From NCBI GenBank assembly GCA_037953625.1, contig CM075652.1, forward strand, positions 53,003,501-53,067,500: a stretch of 64,000 nt of DNA, read 5' to 3'. A program made the position numbers and the translations under genes. Source of the DNA: Crotalaria pallida. Its lineage: Eukaryota > Streptophyta > Magnoliopsida > Fabales > Fabaceae. Positions 35,176 through 48,055 of the stretch are shown here, one piece after another; the stretch's first letter is position 1; each line of letters starts with the position of its first letter. The notes beneath the pieces are model-generated. The model was not told the DNA's origin and searched no databases. It saw nothing but the letters and a program-made list of their open reading frames with translations.

Positions 35176-36414
35176 TATCCTTACCCTTTTAATTTCGGCA
35201 TTGACTATCATGTTGTAGCTACTTAAATTTGAAATTTCCATTTTCATTTATTTCTAAAATTCTTTTCAGATGATGTAGAAATGTTATTTTGGGTTACTTT
35301 AATTTTAGCCTTCAATTACATGTTTTTAGTCATTGTCAAACATATCTTTGTGTTTTAACTTTTCAGGATATAAAGGCAAGAGCTGGCCCTCAGCTACTAT
35401 TTTGAATATCGATATCTCCCAGTTTCATAGATACTTGTCCCCTTTTTCCGTGTCTGTGTTTGTTCCCACTATGCAAATCCAGATGCTACACTGTTTGAAA
35501 GTCGCTGAAATCCTCTTTACCCGTGTGCTTTGGAGGGGAAATAATTTCAAGGAAAAAGCTATAAAGCAAAATAATTTGGATATGAAAGGTATTTATCTGA
35601 TCTCTATTAAGCCAGATAAAAATTGAAAAAACTGATTTGAATCTTATGCACTGCAGATTTGCAGTATGAAATAGCATGTTTATTATTGTTGTGTTAAGTT
35701 ATTTAAAAAATTTCATTTAATTTGTTTGTGTCATTTAAAATAAGGATACAAGATAATTTTGCTTGACACAGAAAAAGGGAAATAGTAAAGGATAAGAGGG
35801 TTCGATAAGTAATTTTCATACCTATAACACTGATTGTATTGAAGTTATCTATGATACATGCTAGATAAGAATAAGATATGATATGAGTGGAATAGTTTTT
35901 ATTCTGTCAAGTGTGTAAGACATGGCAGATAATGATGTCATTGATGAAGTAGTGATGGTGGTGATAATGTGATGATAATGACGATAGTAGTGTTAGTATA
36001 AGGGTATGAGGAGAAAAAATGCATTATCGTATTCTGCTCATTTTTAACGTAACTCAACTCTTTGCATAAAATGGAAAATGCATTAGGCTCACATAATAGG
36101 ATAAACCAAAAAGATAACACTATCCTATTACGCTAGCTAGTTCATCAAACTCAAGATAATATATAATAGGATAGGACATACTATCCTTTGTTGTCTTGTC
36201 TTTCTTATTCTGTATGTCCATCAAATGAACCTTAAAGAGATCCAATAATCCAAAAACATCCATGACTTGAAACCTGAATATCACAATAGTTTTCATCAAC
36301 CATATCAACCAAATAACAAAAAGTGTGGGGAAAACCAGAATTATTATTCCTCTTATGTGTGACGCAAAATAGGTTAGACAATGCAGAAGCAATATATATA
36401 CACACACACAAATA
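35176..36414. other. intergenic, no supported gene
   Basis: An open stretch at 35333-35626 follows an acceptor-like TTTTCAG and ends near a GT, but three frames give unrelated low-value translations and no domain is recognised. A short CA microsatellite lies near 36400. No other feature. Confidence 0.35.
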
Positions 36415-37040
36415 TGTTATTGGGAAACAGAAAAGGGTATAAGTAGAAGATATAGCACCCGGAATTTTAAAGTCGATAAACCTCCTCAAAATTAGAGAAG
36501 TACCACGGGCACAAACTAGAAAAATCTCCACTTTGAAAAAGTGAAAATACAATGTGTCTTTCGTGTGTAGGACGAATGTTCTTTATCTCATCTTAATAGA
36601 ATTGAATAAAATATCTCTAGTATCCCATTAGAATTTCTCTTTCTAGTTTCTTCCACTAGATATTTTATCTGGCACCTCATACTAGGATTTCTCCAACATC
36701 TACAGAGAACTCTCTATTTCTAGCAACTCGCTTGGAACTCTCTCTCCCTAACATGCCACTAAGGATCATCCAACATCTCATTGAGAATTCTCTCTCTGAG
36801 ACTCTCTTTCTATGAGAAAGTGTTGTGGTATTTGTGGCACACCCTGATGCAATTTACTCTCTCCTTGGAGAGCTCTATTAATAGAGCCTTAATTGGAGGC
36901 TCTGACTTGTTCTCCACTCCATGTGGGTTGTCTTGATTTCCAAGTAAATTAACTTGCTCTTCACTCAACTTGGACTTGCTCTCCAAATAATATCTTGGGC
37001 TTATATCTTTTTCCATCAAATAAGGAAAGAAATCCCAACA
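36415..37040 (-). mobile_element. probable solo LTR of a copia element
   Basis: 626 bp reading TGTTGGGATTTC at the start and CCCAATAACA at the end on the minus strand. Near the 3' end it has CTAGTTTGTGCCCGTGG followed by GGAGGTTTATC, a block seen at the U5 end of many plant copia LTRs. No primer-binding site follows, and I see no target duplication, so it may be truncated. Confidence 0.6.
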
Positions 37041-38559
37041 TTAAAAGCCACTAGATCCTCATTCTATAATCTTTTTGTTTTTTATGACTAATAAGTTTAT
37101 AATACCTAAAAAAAAGGAGTGATCTAACCGAATGATGAAGCCAAACAAGCCAAGAGTAGTAATAGAAAAAACTATAGCAACCATTGAGCAATATTGAATT
37201 AACATACATAAACCTCCTTAGCTCCAAAGGCAAACATAATACAAAGATACTCCATGAGAACTTTCTTTTCCAAATTCACTTTGGTTGGAGTTCTATCCAA
37301 AAAGAGCTGCAAATTAAAGCACTATTCCGATCCTATTGCGAGTTAAGAAAAACTACCTCACACAATAATTTCTAGATGACTTACTACAACATGTAGTAGG
37401 GACTTGACGATATAAATCGAGCTTTAACGATCTATAACAGGAGGTTGTGATCACAAATTAACTCAGAGAAACTCGGAAGAAAACCAGATTTATGGATAAG
37501 TCAAAAAACCTATTCATGAATTAAATCTCTAGAAGATAAGCAACTCAATATTAAAGATTGACGGCAGATTATTATTGGAATATTTGCAATTATAAAAGAT
37601 TATTGATTATCTTCTTAGAGATAAAATAACACGAAGATTACTCTCAAATATAAAAGATTTATCAAGAGAATACATCAAATCAATAAGTCATCCTGGTTTT
37701 TATAAATAGTAGCCTCATGCAAGGGGCTGAGGTATCCAACCTACATCCAATTCACTCATAACAATACTTATCCGTATACATACAATACACATACTCCTCG
37801 AGAACATCATCGACACTCCTCAAAGAGAGATTCGACGCTGAGAGAGCCAAATTAAACTCTTGTTGTCCCAAAGGTGGTAATTGGTTCCAACCGCACCATG
37901 AAGGTTTAACAACCACTTGACGTACTTGTGAGTCATAACTAAGATCCTGAATGGTGAGCCACTTCATCCACAAAGGAGATCTTAGACCACAAATGACCTT
38001 CCTAAGAGAAGGAGGCATATCGCTAATTACTCTTAGGGATAGTTAAAATCAATTTTGTTCTTCCCTGATGCACTATTTCAACATGTTTGATAGAACTACG
38101 TAATCTTGATCTCCATAACCTTAATTCGAACAGGTATGACGTAGGACCGAGATTATACTCATGTCAAACTAAAATTTTTTCACAAGGATTCATATGGTAG
38201 CATATGCATTGAATCCAAATCCAAATCATCAAGCAAGAAAACACATGCATTACCCACTTGCCAACACCAATCATCTACCCTTCCACAATATGAATCCAAG
38301 CTAATTGCTTGGTAACATGACGTGCAAGTCTAACGGGTGCTCAACTTTTCAAGAAAACTATTTTCTTCGCCAGGTGAAATACCGTCACTAAGTATATATC
38401 GTCATTAAGAGTTTTGAATTGCACTCGGCAATAATTACAATAATGATTGCAATATTGCGAATTGCGATTTTGGAAATTTCCACTGCAATATTGAAATTAC
38501 AATTGCGATCTCATTTTCCTGCAATTGCGATACATAATCATAACCCCAACCGTAAGCAC
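37041..38559. other. intergenic; possible LTR promoter fragment at about 37690-37780
   Basis: TATAAATA at 37701-37708 is followed about 25 bp later by GGGGCTGAGG and a long pyrimidine/A-rich leader, an arrangement seen at the U3/R border of retrotransposon LTRs. No LTR ends could be set. An open frame on the minus strand at 38018-37752 (88 codons) is not recognised. The stretch at about 38400-38520 is rich in TTGCGAT and AATTGC repeats. Confidence 0.35.
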
Positions 38560-38566
38560 AATTTTA

Positions 38567-38758
38567 GACCTTTTCTTTTCACACCCCCATTTTTTTCCTC
38601 ACCTCCCATTTTTTACGCCTCACATGAGGCGAAAGTGCTTTTTTTTCACTTTTCCGCCTCTTGAGAGGCGAAAAAACCAATAAATTTACATTTCCACTTC
38701 ATGTGAGGCGGAAAAAATGGGGGTGGAGAGAAAAATGGGCTTGTAAAAAGAAAAGGTC
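38567..38758. repeat. cluster of nested palindromes
   Basis: An outer inverted repeat (GACCTTTTCTTTT at 38567 and its complement ending at 38758, with CCCCCATTTTTT blocks between) encloses two perfect small palindromes, GCCTCACATGAGGC (38617-38630) and CGCCTCTTGAGAGGCG (38654-38669). A half-palindrome CTTCATGTGAGGCG lies near 38697. Non-coding; probably a foldback remnant. Confidence 0.7.
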
Positions 38759-38770
38759 CAAGTTTAAACC

Positions 38771-41331
38771 TATCAATCCAAGACCCAATCTCTAAAAACT
38801 ATTCTTTCTCATTTAAATCGAATACAATCTAAAAAAAAAGTGTTCTTTCAAACTCTTGATATATATTCATCCAAAGTTATTGTCTCATACACATTTCAAA
38901 TCAATCTTGCACATCAGCAATACTTACAAATTTCTCTCTTCCACCAAATAGAACTCTTACTAAAATTTACTCCTTTATTTGTTTTTGCACAGCAAGTACT
39001 CACCCAAGCAATGCATCAAAATAGTATGCATCTCTAAACATTATCTTGAAAGAACACTATTTTCCACCAAATTTCTTTTCCTGCATTGTTGATGTAACTT
39101 TCAATTTACTCCTTTATCTCTTAGCTTCCACCAAATAGTATGCATCAAAATCACCATATTTTGAATTAAAAACCTTCCAATAGTTCAACTATGAAATTTT
39201 TTTTAAGGTATCCACTCAAGCAATGGGTGAATAATCCTTTCGATATTAATTATCATTCTCTATTTGGGTAACCTTCTAGCAAGGCTTCTTACATTAGCAA
39301 GAGCCGATGATCAAACCCTTAATCATTTGCTTAATTAGGAATAGATCTCTTACAATCTATGTTAACTTTCACAATATTTGGCTTAATTTCCTTTGCCCCT
39401 TTATTAGTCATCAGGCTAGAACCAATTCACCATTTTTCTCAAAATAAAATCATATATTCAGATCCTAGCATCCTGCATGCAATGTGATAGAGTAAAGAGT
39501 CTATGATCCTGTCATGGCTTCCAATAACGCCTTAGAATTAGTTTCATTGCATTCGAATTTCGAACAAGGTTTTTAAGTTTGTATATGTGTTCGATCTCCA
39601 TCGGCACAACTACTGACATTGTAATGTTAAGTTTTGAGAGTTGTTGAAACCCATCGCGACTTCAATGTGGCCTTATCTGTCAGCAATAATCTCTAAGATT
39701 AAGGTTTTACTAGGAGAGTAGGAGTTTTCGAAACTGCGACCTGAACCGTTGTTTAAAACCTTGCATTCCAAGGCTGATTTCTACTAGTCTTTTAATTGTT
39801 TTTAGGTAATACCTCTGGTATCCATTTTAAATATATTTATTTCTTTTTTCTGATTAAAAAATATTTTGTCGTCAAGTAGTACAATTGAAAGCAGTGCCTT
39901 TATTACCATATATAGATTTAGTCCTACCTTCAAGTTTTAACTTATGCATGAGTTTGTCCTTTACTATATTGGAAGCAGTGTCTTTTATGATTTCTTGACC
40001 AGTACTGCTGCATCATTTTCATTGTATATTCATTTATAGACAAATATAGGAGAATCATTTTCATTATTGTATATTCATTTATAGACAAATATAGGAGTCA
40101 CAAGTACTAACTAGAAATATCACATGTATGTTTGTGTACACAAGTTAGAAGCCATTTTCAGAGATTAAACATTGTGAACTGCTACTGAAAGTTTTCTGAT
40201 TTTCTCTTTGACGCAGAATGGTCTTGACTCGCCTATGAGAATGAGAGTGTGGAGAAAAGTTGTTGGGCATGAACTTCTTAAGGCACTAGCTAGAAGGTAT
40301 AGTATAGGCAACACCTCCTCTATATATCATTACTGAGAATTGCAAATTGATGACATTACGTGGTTTGTGATTGGTACAAAAATTATATATTGACTTCATG
40401 GCGCCCATGCAATATATTCATGGCGCCCATGCAATATATAGATAGAGTTGGTTAATTATGTTGTATTGTGTTTCACATTGTGGGTTTGCTAGGATTTACT
40501 GTACTCTTTTTTCCTCATTTAGAATTATTTTCACTGGATTTTTATTATAAGGTTTTTAAGGAGGTAGAAATCTTAGTAATGTCTTAATAGGTAGTGTTGG
40601 GATCATTTGTTTTCTGTTGCTTTTGAGTTGTAACTATTGCTTCACATCATCGTGAGGTCGTGAGGTAGACTCATGTAGTTCGTTCTTGGTTGATTTTGGT
40701 CTATTCGAGCACATGAATATAATATATTGACTTCATGAAAATAAAAAATAAAATCTATTTTTACTAATTATTGATAGTATATTCATTATAATTGTATAAT
40801 GCATGTATGTCCCGGAAACTTATACTAAATAGATTATATTCATAATAATCTATTTTTCACTTAATAACTATGATGGGTTTGATTGTTTGATAAACTTATA
40901 CTAAATAGTTAGTGGAAGACTAAAAAAATTGAGTGCTACGAGCTGATAAAGTGATGACGTATTTAGTAAAATTGGAGATGGTAAAAAATGTAAAGAAAAA
41001 AAAAAAACCTTATAAATCAAGAGATTTTAAGACATAAGTTTTAAGGATGTTGAAGGCCAGAAAAACAAGGATTAAAGATCGATAAAGTGACAAGTATCGT
41101 AGAATTAGCTAATAAAATGATTGAAATATGATAAAAAGATGTAGAAGAACTTATAAGTGATGTTGGGATAATGACGTTATCATGAAAATTCCATATTACT
41201 TATTTACCAAAACTTTTAAACTTTATATTTTATCCTTTCCTTCACACTAGCTAGCTAATAAATATCTTATTGGTTTTTTTTTTTATAGTAGTCATGTTGA
41301 GTCAAATACCCAAAAGCAGTTGTTGTTCACG
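38771..41331. other. intergenic with two short tandem duplications
   Basis: A unit of about 45 bp containing GTATATTCATTTATAGAC is duplicated at 40013-40097, and a 22-bp unit around CATGGCGCCCATGC is duplicated at 40399-40440. At 40218-40297 a short open piece (NGLDSPMRMRVWRKVVGHEL) lies between an acceptor-like GACGCAG and a donor-like GTATAG. I do not recognise it and cannot call it an exon. Confidence 0.4.
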
Positions 41332-41673
41332 TTCTTGGAAGTCTCACATCGTCTGCCTCATAATATATGACATGGTTAAAATACCTGTTAGCTACTCCTC
41401 TCATTGTCAATTGGTTTTGAGATGGAACCTTAACATGGTATCAGAGTCAGAGCCCAACTTCTTTCCGGTTGTTATGGGTCAATAGATACCCTTAGCCCAA
41501 CTTCTTTCCGGTTGTTATGGGTCAATAGATACCCTTTGCCTGGTCCGGCAGGCTTCGTTGGAGGGGGCCTGTTGGAAGTCCCACATCACCTGCCTCATAA
41601 TATATGACATGGTTTAAATACCTATTGGGTTACTCCTCTCATTGCCAATTGGTTTTGAGATGAAACCTTAATA
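41332..41673 (+). mobile_element. second TRIM copy, plus strand
   Basis: Terminal repeats of about 104 bp (41332-41435 and 41570-41673) resemble those of the TRIM at 20884-21206. The first is followed by the primer-binding site TGGTATCAGAG (41436), and a purine tract GGAGGGGGCC precedes the second. The interior holds a head-to-tail duplication of about 43 bp (unit beginning GCCCAACTTCTTTCCGG), absent from the other copy. The left end is eroded and no target duplication is evident. Confidence 0.88.
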
Positions 41674-41957
41674 CAGGTATACACACATCTTTTTTTTTTT
41701 ATTTTTGTTCATAAGGTGTGCAGTGCATGGATGCAATATGGGTTTTTTTGGAAGGCCATTCACCAAACATTTAGATTTTTTAGTGCATGGCTATTGCAAA
41801 TTTATGGGATTAATTTTGGCCATTTCACTCTTAATTATTTAGCTCTTTTCTAGTTTATGGCATATAATGGTAGGGTCTTGTCTTATGGCCGTTGAAGATT
41901 CCACTTGGGCTATATAAGTAGCGCTCTTGTGCAATCTAACAACATACACAAAAAGGA
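41674..41957. other. intergenic, nothing recognised
   Basis: AT-rich sequence between the TRIM and the following repeat; no gene or element seen. Confidence 0.4.
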
Positions 41958-42976
41958 ATCACTCTGAGTGTGTTTGGTATGACAAGCTTATAGTTTACTT
42001 AGTAACTTTTAGCTTATTGATTTGGTTAATAAGCTACTAGAGTTGTTTGGTGAACAAAATATAAAAGAAGCTTATAGCTTTCAAAAAGGAAGCTTATAGC
42101 TTTTGAAAACTAACTTTTAGAAAGCTACATCAGGTAACTTTGAGAAAAAAATAAGAGCTTTTAATAAATCATATCTCAATTTTACCTTTTTTTTATTAAA
42201 TTATATCATTATTTATTCTGGCCCAAATTAATATTACCCCCCAAATTTTTTACTTTTTTCCCTCAAACCCAAAAACCTAGGATCCTTCTATATATTCATC
42301 ATCTGTACACACCACACCAAAATCACTCATAAAGAAATCTTATATTTAACTATTGATTCAGGAGACATAAAGGTATGTGATATTTATTTCAATATTCATC
42401 ATCAAATTTCTCTTTCACTTTTTTGTTATCCTCAAATTTATTTATTTATTTTTTATTTTGTGAATTTGGTTCAGATTGGATTTGTGTGATTTTGTGATGG
42501 CGGTGTGTCCAATCAATAGGCTAAAAGTTTTGTCTTTCTTTCGTTTTCATTGTTAATAAAGATATCGTGACATTTTTAAAAAATAATATAAATGTTTAAA
42601 GTGCAATATTACTTAGTAATAATTATTATGAATGTTATAATTTTTTTATTATTTATATATATATATATATATATATATGAATGAAGTATATGTCTTTCTC
42701 TATAAGCTACTAGTGTAGTATTATCGTCATTGAAACATGACTGTCAATATTAATTATTATTCTACATGTTATGTACTTTTCAGTCAATTTAATATGTTTA
42801 AATTAGTTGCACAGCTAGTTTTGCCAAACAGCTCTAGTTCAATAAGTTAGCTATACAGCTATAAGCTCACAACTATAATCCCACAGCTATAAATTAGGTT
42901 CACAGCTATCAGCTATAAGCTCACAGCTATCAGCTACAAGCTCACAGTTATAAGTTAGTTTTGCCAAACAGACCAT
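41958..42976. mobile_element. non-autonomous DNA element with TGTTTGG ends
   Basis: The left side begins near GTGTGTTTGGTATGAC and the right side ends with the complement of GGTCTGTTTGGCAAAAC. Both arms are packed with AAGCTTATAGCTT and CACAGCTATAAGCT motifs, and a second GCCAAACAG end at about 42825 suggests nesting. It contains a TA microsatellite (42655-42679). Ends of this type occur in hAT and PIF/Harbinger MITEs; no target duplication was fixed, so the superfamily is open. Confidence 0.5.
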
Positions 42977-44532
42977 GTACCTTCCTTCCTTCCTTCAATT
43001 CATTTCTTTCTTTATGCAATTTTTATTTACAAGATTCCAAGTTTCCTACCTCAAACGCACGAGTCAGGAAACTACCGTGTTAACCTTAGAAACAAAACCG
43101 ATAATATAGTTACACCACTATTATCAGACAATTTTGCTTTTAATTTAAAGCAGTAATTTTTTTATGACACACCCATTATCAACACTCCTTTTCCAACAGC
43201 AAGTCATAAGTTTATAGAATATAAGTTCTAAGAAGCTTTTCAAAAATCCTAGTTTATAAACCGAGAGCTTTTTTGAAAACCTGCCTTGTCTAAACCAAGC
43301 AGGGCAATGAGCTTATTTTTAATCAAATAAGCTCGATGACTAGCTTATAATCCCCTTAAATGCCTTGCTCATTCATGCTCACTTTGTTTGTGGCAGCTTC
43401 TCTTGTTTATTGTTATGTTTGGATTCAAGTATTCAACCTAATGATATTGTAATCAGGGAGGAGGTTTTTGATTTGAATGACATATATATAGTGAATATTG
43501 TTAAACTAAAATATCGGTTTCGGTTCTCTTCTTTTTTTTAATTGTGTTATAGTTGCATTATATTTTCTTTTTTTTGGTGAACAGTTGCATTATATTTTCA
43601 AATAGATGTCTTTTTCCTCCAAACATATTATGCATTGTTGTTGAGTTTGAAACTTAGTATTAAGGATTAGAGTACTCTTTTGCTATGGTATTAATAAATT
43701 TCTTATGCTATAAAAAAAAAAAATAGTTTGATTGGCTGATTGGCTTAAGCTAGATACAGTTGGTGCAGGCTGTCTCATGTTTGTTTCCAGATACAATATG
43801 GTTTGATATCTAAAACAAAAAATATTAAAAGGAAAGTAGTTACTTATGGAAAAGATCTGTCTGCTTTATTTTTTTTTTATAATTTGTTCTTTCCTTATCT
43901 TTCCTTTTAAAATATTAGAAATCAAATTATTAAATTGGTCCTTAACTGCCAGTTGTCAAAGTTGATGAGGAATTTAATTTTTTTTTTCCTTTTTCATATT
44001 CTAAAAGACTAAATTGATCTATAATATCAATTTTAAACATTTTATCCGTGGAGGTTAACATACATGGTAAGGAATCTATTACTAAGCAAGTGATTAGGGG
44101 GTCGATTTCCGCCTCTTGTAAATGTAAGATACTTCACTGAAAGATTACCTCGAAAAAAACCTATATTGTTGAAATGATTATTCACCTAATTACGCTTGTG
44201 GTTACCTTGGCAAATTAAAAAAAAAATCAAAATCATTTTATTCTATTACTTTACTTTTCTTTTCATGCTCCCATGTTCTCTTCAATTGGTTTCTTATCGA
44301 ACTCAAGTGTTGCCCCGGAAGCTTGGATAAAGTGACATTATTGGATAAAGTAATAAATGAACAGTAAATGGTAAAAATAGTATTCTTTTACTCATTCATT
44401 GACATTGTCATATTCGGACACTAAACCTCTCTTTTCCCTCTCTGCCTATGTTAAACCCTATACTCCACCGACAAAATCAAATTGATGTACTGCCATTCAT
44501 ACTAAATTCACTGATGTGCTTAAAATACATCT
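42977..44532. other. intergenic, nothing recognised
   Basis: AT-rich. The part at 43180-43370 has more AGCTTATA-type motifs, probably a decayed relative of the preceding element. No coding signal. Confidence 0.4.
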
Positions 44533-44658
44533 CCCTTTTAGCAATCTTTTTGGCTGTTGAAAATAGTTAAGGGAAAGATGGTGGCTGGTGGGCGATGGAT
44601 ACAGCACTGAACAAGAGGTTGGGGTACATTTCATTTTTCTCTATTTTATAATTTTCTA

Positions 44659-44660
<2 letters not shown>

Positions 44661-44705
<45 letters not shown>
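44661..44705. repeat. TA microsatellite, copy 1
   Basis: About 45 bp of nearly pure AT dinucleotide; the paralogous run in copy 2 is 47504-47552, 4 bp longer. Confidence 0.9.
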
Positions 44706-44708
<3 letters not shown>

Positions 44709-45208
44709 GCATTCTGTCATGAAAATTACATTGAACTTGTAAATTAGAATGTTGCATTATTGTTTTGGGTCTAGTTGATTCAAAGGAGAATCCTTGTTAG
44801 ATGGGTTGGGGTATTTAGGTTTCTTTATTGTGCAACAAGTACAACGATGTGAAGATCCAAATGAGAATCCTTGTCCGCTGGGTTGGGGGTATTTTGGTTT
44901 CTTTGTTGCCAACAATACAAAACTCAGAAATATAGGAGGAATTTATAAATTATATATATAAAAAGTTTAACTTTTATATATACATTGTGAAAATTGACTG
45001 TGTTTAAAATTATAATTAAATCTTTATGTGAAATGTATTTACTTTGAAATGTGATGTAATGCTTGATAAGTTGAGACATACTATATGGTGCTTATTAATC
45101 ATGGGTTATATACTGACTTCAATTTTCTTCTATGGATATGGACAAACAATTTGTAACTCTTAACTCGTTTGCCTCTTCTTTCTTCTGTATATAACTAGGT
45201 AGAAGGTA

Positions 45209-45421
45209 CCGATAGGGCTTGGTTCAGTTGGTGTAAGGCCTAACTGAAATCCTGGGAATGGGACAAGGGTGCTAATAGCCCCGGGTTCGATTCCACTAAA
45301 AAAACATCCCGCTGGGAGAGCCAGCCACGCAGCTCTCTCCCAATTAGTCTCAAGGCTCCCTGTATTAAGGGTGCTCTTAGGGAAAGTGGTGGTTCCGCGA
45401 GGAATTTGGATAAAAAAATAA
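45209..45421 (+). mobile_element. tRNA-derived SINE, in duplication copy 1
   Basis: A 213-bp unit flanked by the 16-bp direct repeat AACTAGGTAGAAGGTA (45193-45208 and 45422-45437). The 5' part is tRNA-like, with box A (GGTTCAGTTGG, 45221) and a perfect box B GGTTCGATTCC (45284-45294). A non-tRNA body follows with GGGAGAGCCAGCCACGCAG, then an A-rich tail (ATAAAAAAATAAA). The strong boxes and clean duplication mark a fairly young insertion. Confidence 0.93.
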
Positions 45422-46046
45422 AACTAGGTAGAAGGTATTAGAAGCATTAGTGAATTCAGTTTATGCTCTTATCTCTCCTTAATTTTATTTGACACCGAGC
45501 TTTTGGTACTATATTATTGCAAATATTATGGAAAGAATTGATTCTTAGCTTTTCTCATACAAATATGTACATAATTCATTGCTTGATTTGTGTGTAGACT
45601 TTTCCAACATTTTCATTTCCTAATAACAATGAGGATACACTTATTTTGGTTAAATACAAGCTTTCATATTGGTTTTCTAAAAGAAGTTATAATAAATGCT
45701 TAATATGCCTGTGTTTAGTTCAGCTAGCTAGCATTATTACAACAGTTTTAAATCAAGATCTGTAAAATGTTTCTGGCATTGTTTAGGTAGAGGAAGTGGT
45801 AGATATGATGATAATCTTATGAGCGCTCAATGTTACTCCTGCTTAAGTTTTTCTAAAGGACAGTTCTGATGAAATTGATGCATTGCTCATTGTTGCCTGG
45901 TAGGAATTAGAAATGAAGAATGGATTAAGCTTTTTGATGGACTAGTACCAAGCACAAGAGAGGCTTTTGATGTATTTACCTTTTTTGGGTTGATGTATTG
46001 AATTACAACAGTGCTGCTTACCATAAATTTATTATTAAAAAAAAAA

Positions 46047-46356
46047 GAGTAAAGTACTGATTTAGTCCTTGATGATTTTTCATTATACTAACTTAGCTCC
46101 TGAAAATTTATAAACACACATTTAGTCCCTCAAGATTTTCAGATATACCAATTTGGTCCTTCAATATTTCGAATGTACCAATTTGGTCCTTAAAATATGA
46201 GGGACCAAGTTGGTATGAAAAAATCTTGAGGAACAAAATTAGTCATCCAAGAATCTTGAAAGACTAAATGATGTTTATTATTAAATTTTCAGGAAATAAA
46301 TTGGTACAATGAAAAAAATATCAATGACTAATAAGATGGTACATCATAGTAATGCC
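46047..46356. mobile_element. MITE with TTAGTCC arms, in duplication copy 1
   Basis: About 300 bp with imperfect inverted arms (GTACTGATTTAGTCCTTGATG on one side; complement of GTACCATCTTATTAGTCATTG on the other) and internal TTTGGTCCTT/AGGGACCAA inversions. It resembles the Mutator-type MITEs at 2888 and 55010. Exact ends are uncertain. Confidence 0.7.
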
Positions 46357-47501
46357 CTTTAAGTCTTTAACTAAGAGCTTTGATTTGCATTGCTAGGTAA
46401 ACGAGTAGCACAATTGAATGAGATATATTATTTGGGTTCAGGCACACTGTTTCAATTATGAATCGACTTATCTTAAATAATAATCGATAATAAATTACAT
46501 CATGATTGTCTTGAAGTTTTTAGAATTAGGTTAGTTGCTTAAGCTGCAAAAAATAATAATAATAATTAAGTCATTGTTGGTTTTGATCTATATTGAATAT
46601 ATGATTGTGTATATTTGCTCAAACCCTTCCTAAAAGGTGTGATTTATCTGTACGATGATGCTTATATAATTTCCTTACGTTGGAATAAAGTTATTTTGCT
46701 TATCCAAAAAAAAATTAAAAAAGTTTGCCTATCAAATAATTTTATATAGGGCATTTCATACAAATAATTAATAAATACCTAAACATCTCTTACATTAAGT
46801 GTAGGGCATTTCTGGTATGATGTAGTTGAAGTTCTTGCGTGCAGGAGATGGTAATCAATCACAATGTATGTGGTTGTGAGACATGAGCAGTTTCTTAATC
46901 AAGGAATTCAAGGTTCACATATTATGCTTGATGATGCATTCAATTAATGTCTTTAATGATATTTCTTTGGTCTGGTTGCTTTTTCTACAATTCATAAGTT
47001 CTTGCACATTAACGCTTTTATGGTTTCTGAGATTGTTAAATTATCATTTGCTTTGATAGGATAACAAATGGGATATAAATTAAGAAGGCGGAGATGCAAA
47101 ATATTAGATACTCCGTATTGTAAAACCAAGAAAGGTACCAATTCTTTGTCAAGTTACTCTATATGTCTTGACCAAAGTTCTTTAATTGTGTTTGTGTGTA
47201 CTATTTTGCTGGGAAACATGTTAGGCATATAAGTGACATAACCATATTTGAGTCTTCACCTAATTACGAGCTTAAGTTTTTGAGACAAGCAAAGAATGGT
47301 ATTGCTATAACTGTTACATGCTGAGTTCGAGAGAAATGCTGCTATTATGCTGTAGTGAGTGATTTAAACTTATCCCCCTTTTAGCAATCTTTTTGGCTGT
47401 TGAAAATAGTTAAGGGAAAGATGGTGGCTGGTGGGCGATGGATACAGCACTGAACAAGAGGTTGGGGTACATTTCATTTTTCTCTATTTTATAATTTTCT
47501 A

Positions 47502-47503
<2 letters not shown>

Positions 47504-47552
<49 letters not shown>
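47504..47552. repeat. TA microsatellite, copy 2
   Basis: About 49 bp of AT dinucleotide, the counterpart of 44661-44705. Confidence 0.9.
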
Positions 47553-47555
<3 letters not shown>

Positions 47556-48055
47556 GCATTCTGTCATGAAAATTACATTGAACTTGTAAATTAGAATGTT
47601 GCATTATTGTTTTGGGTCTAGTTGATTCAAAGGAGAATCCTTGTTAGATGGGTTGGGGTATTTAGGTTTCTTTATTGTGCAACAAGTACAACGATGTGAA
47701 GATCCAAATGAGAATCCTTGTCCGCTGGGTTGGGGGTATTTTGGTTTCTTTGTTGCCAACAATACAAAACTCAGAAATATAGGAGGAATTTATAAATTAT
47801 ATATATAAAAAGTTTAACTTTTATATATACATTGTGAAAATTGACTGTGTTTAAAATTATAATTAAATCTTTATGTGAAATGTATTTACTTTGAAATGTG
47901 ATGTAATGCTTGATAAGTTGAGACATACTATATGGTGCTTATTAATCATGGGTTATATACTGACTTCAATTTTCTTCTATGGATATGGACAAACAATTTG
48001 TAACTCTTAACTCGTTTGCCTCTTCTTTCTTCTGTATATAACTAGGTAGAAGGTA

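Larger units (their letters stand above)
44533..47378. repeat. tandem duplication, copy 1 (2.85 kb)
   Basis: The whole unit recurs directly at 47376-50228. Both copies start CCCTTTTAGCAATC, and the unit ends TTAAACTTATCCCCCTTT, so a CCCTTT microhomology spans the junction. The only differences I found are TA-run length (45 against 49 bp) and one T/C substitution near 47041. The unit contains a SINE, a MITE, and no recognised gene. Confidence 0.95.

Noticed and set aside
37752..38018. 88-codon minus-strand frame, considered as a gene fragment
   Set aside because: No family resemblance; it lies opposite sequence that looks like an LTR leader. Not called as a gene.
45215..45300. A tRNA gene in each tandem copy
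   Set aside because: Box A and B are good, but the sequence does not close into a cloverleaf with a normal acceptor stem, and it is followed by a SINE body, tail and 16-bp duplications. It is a SINE head.
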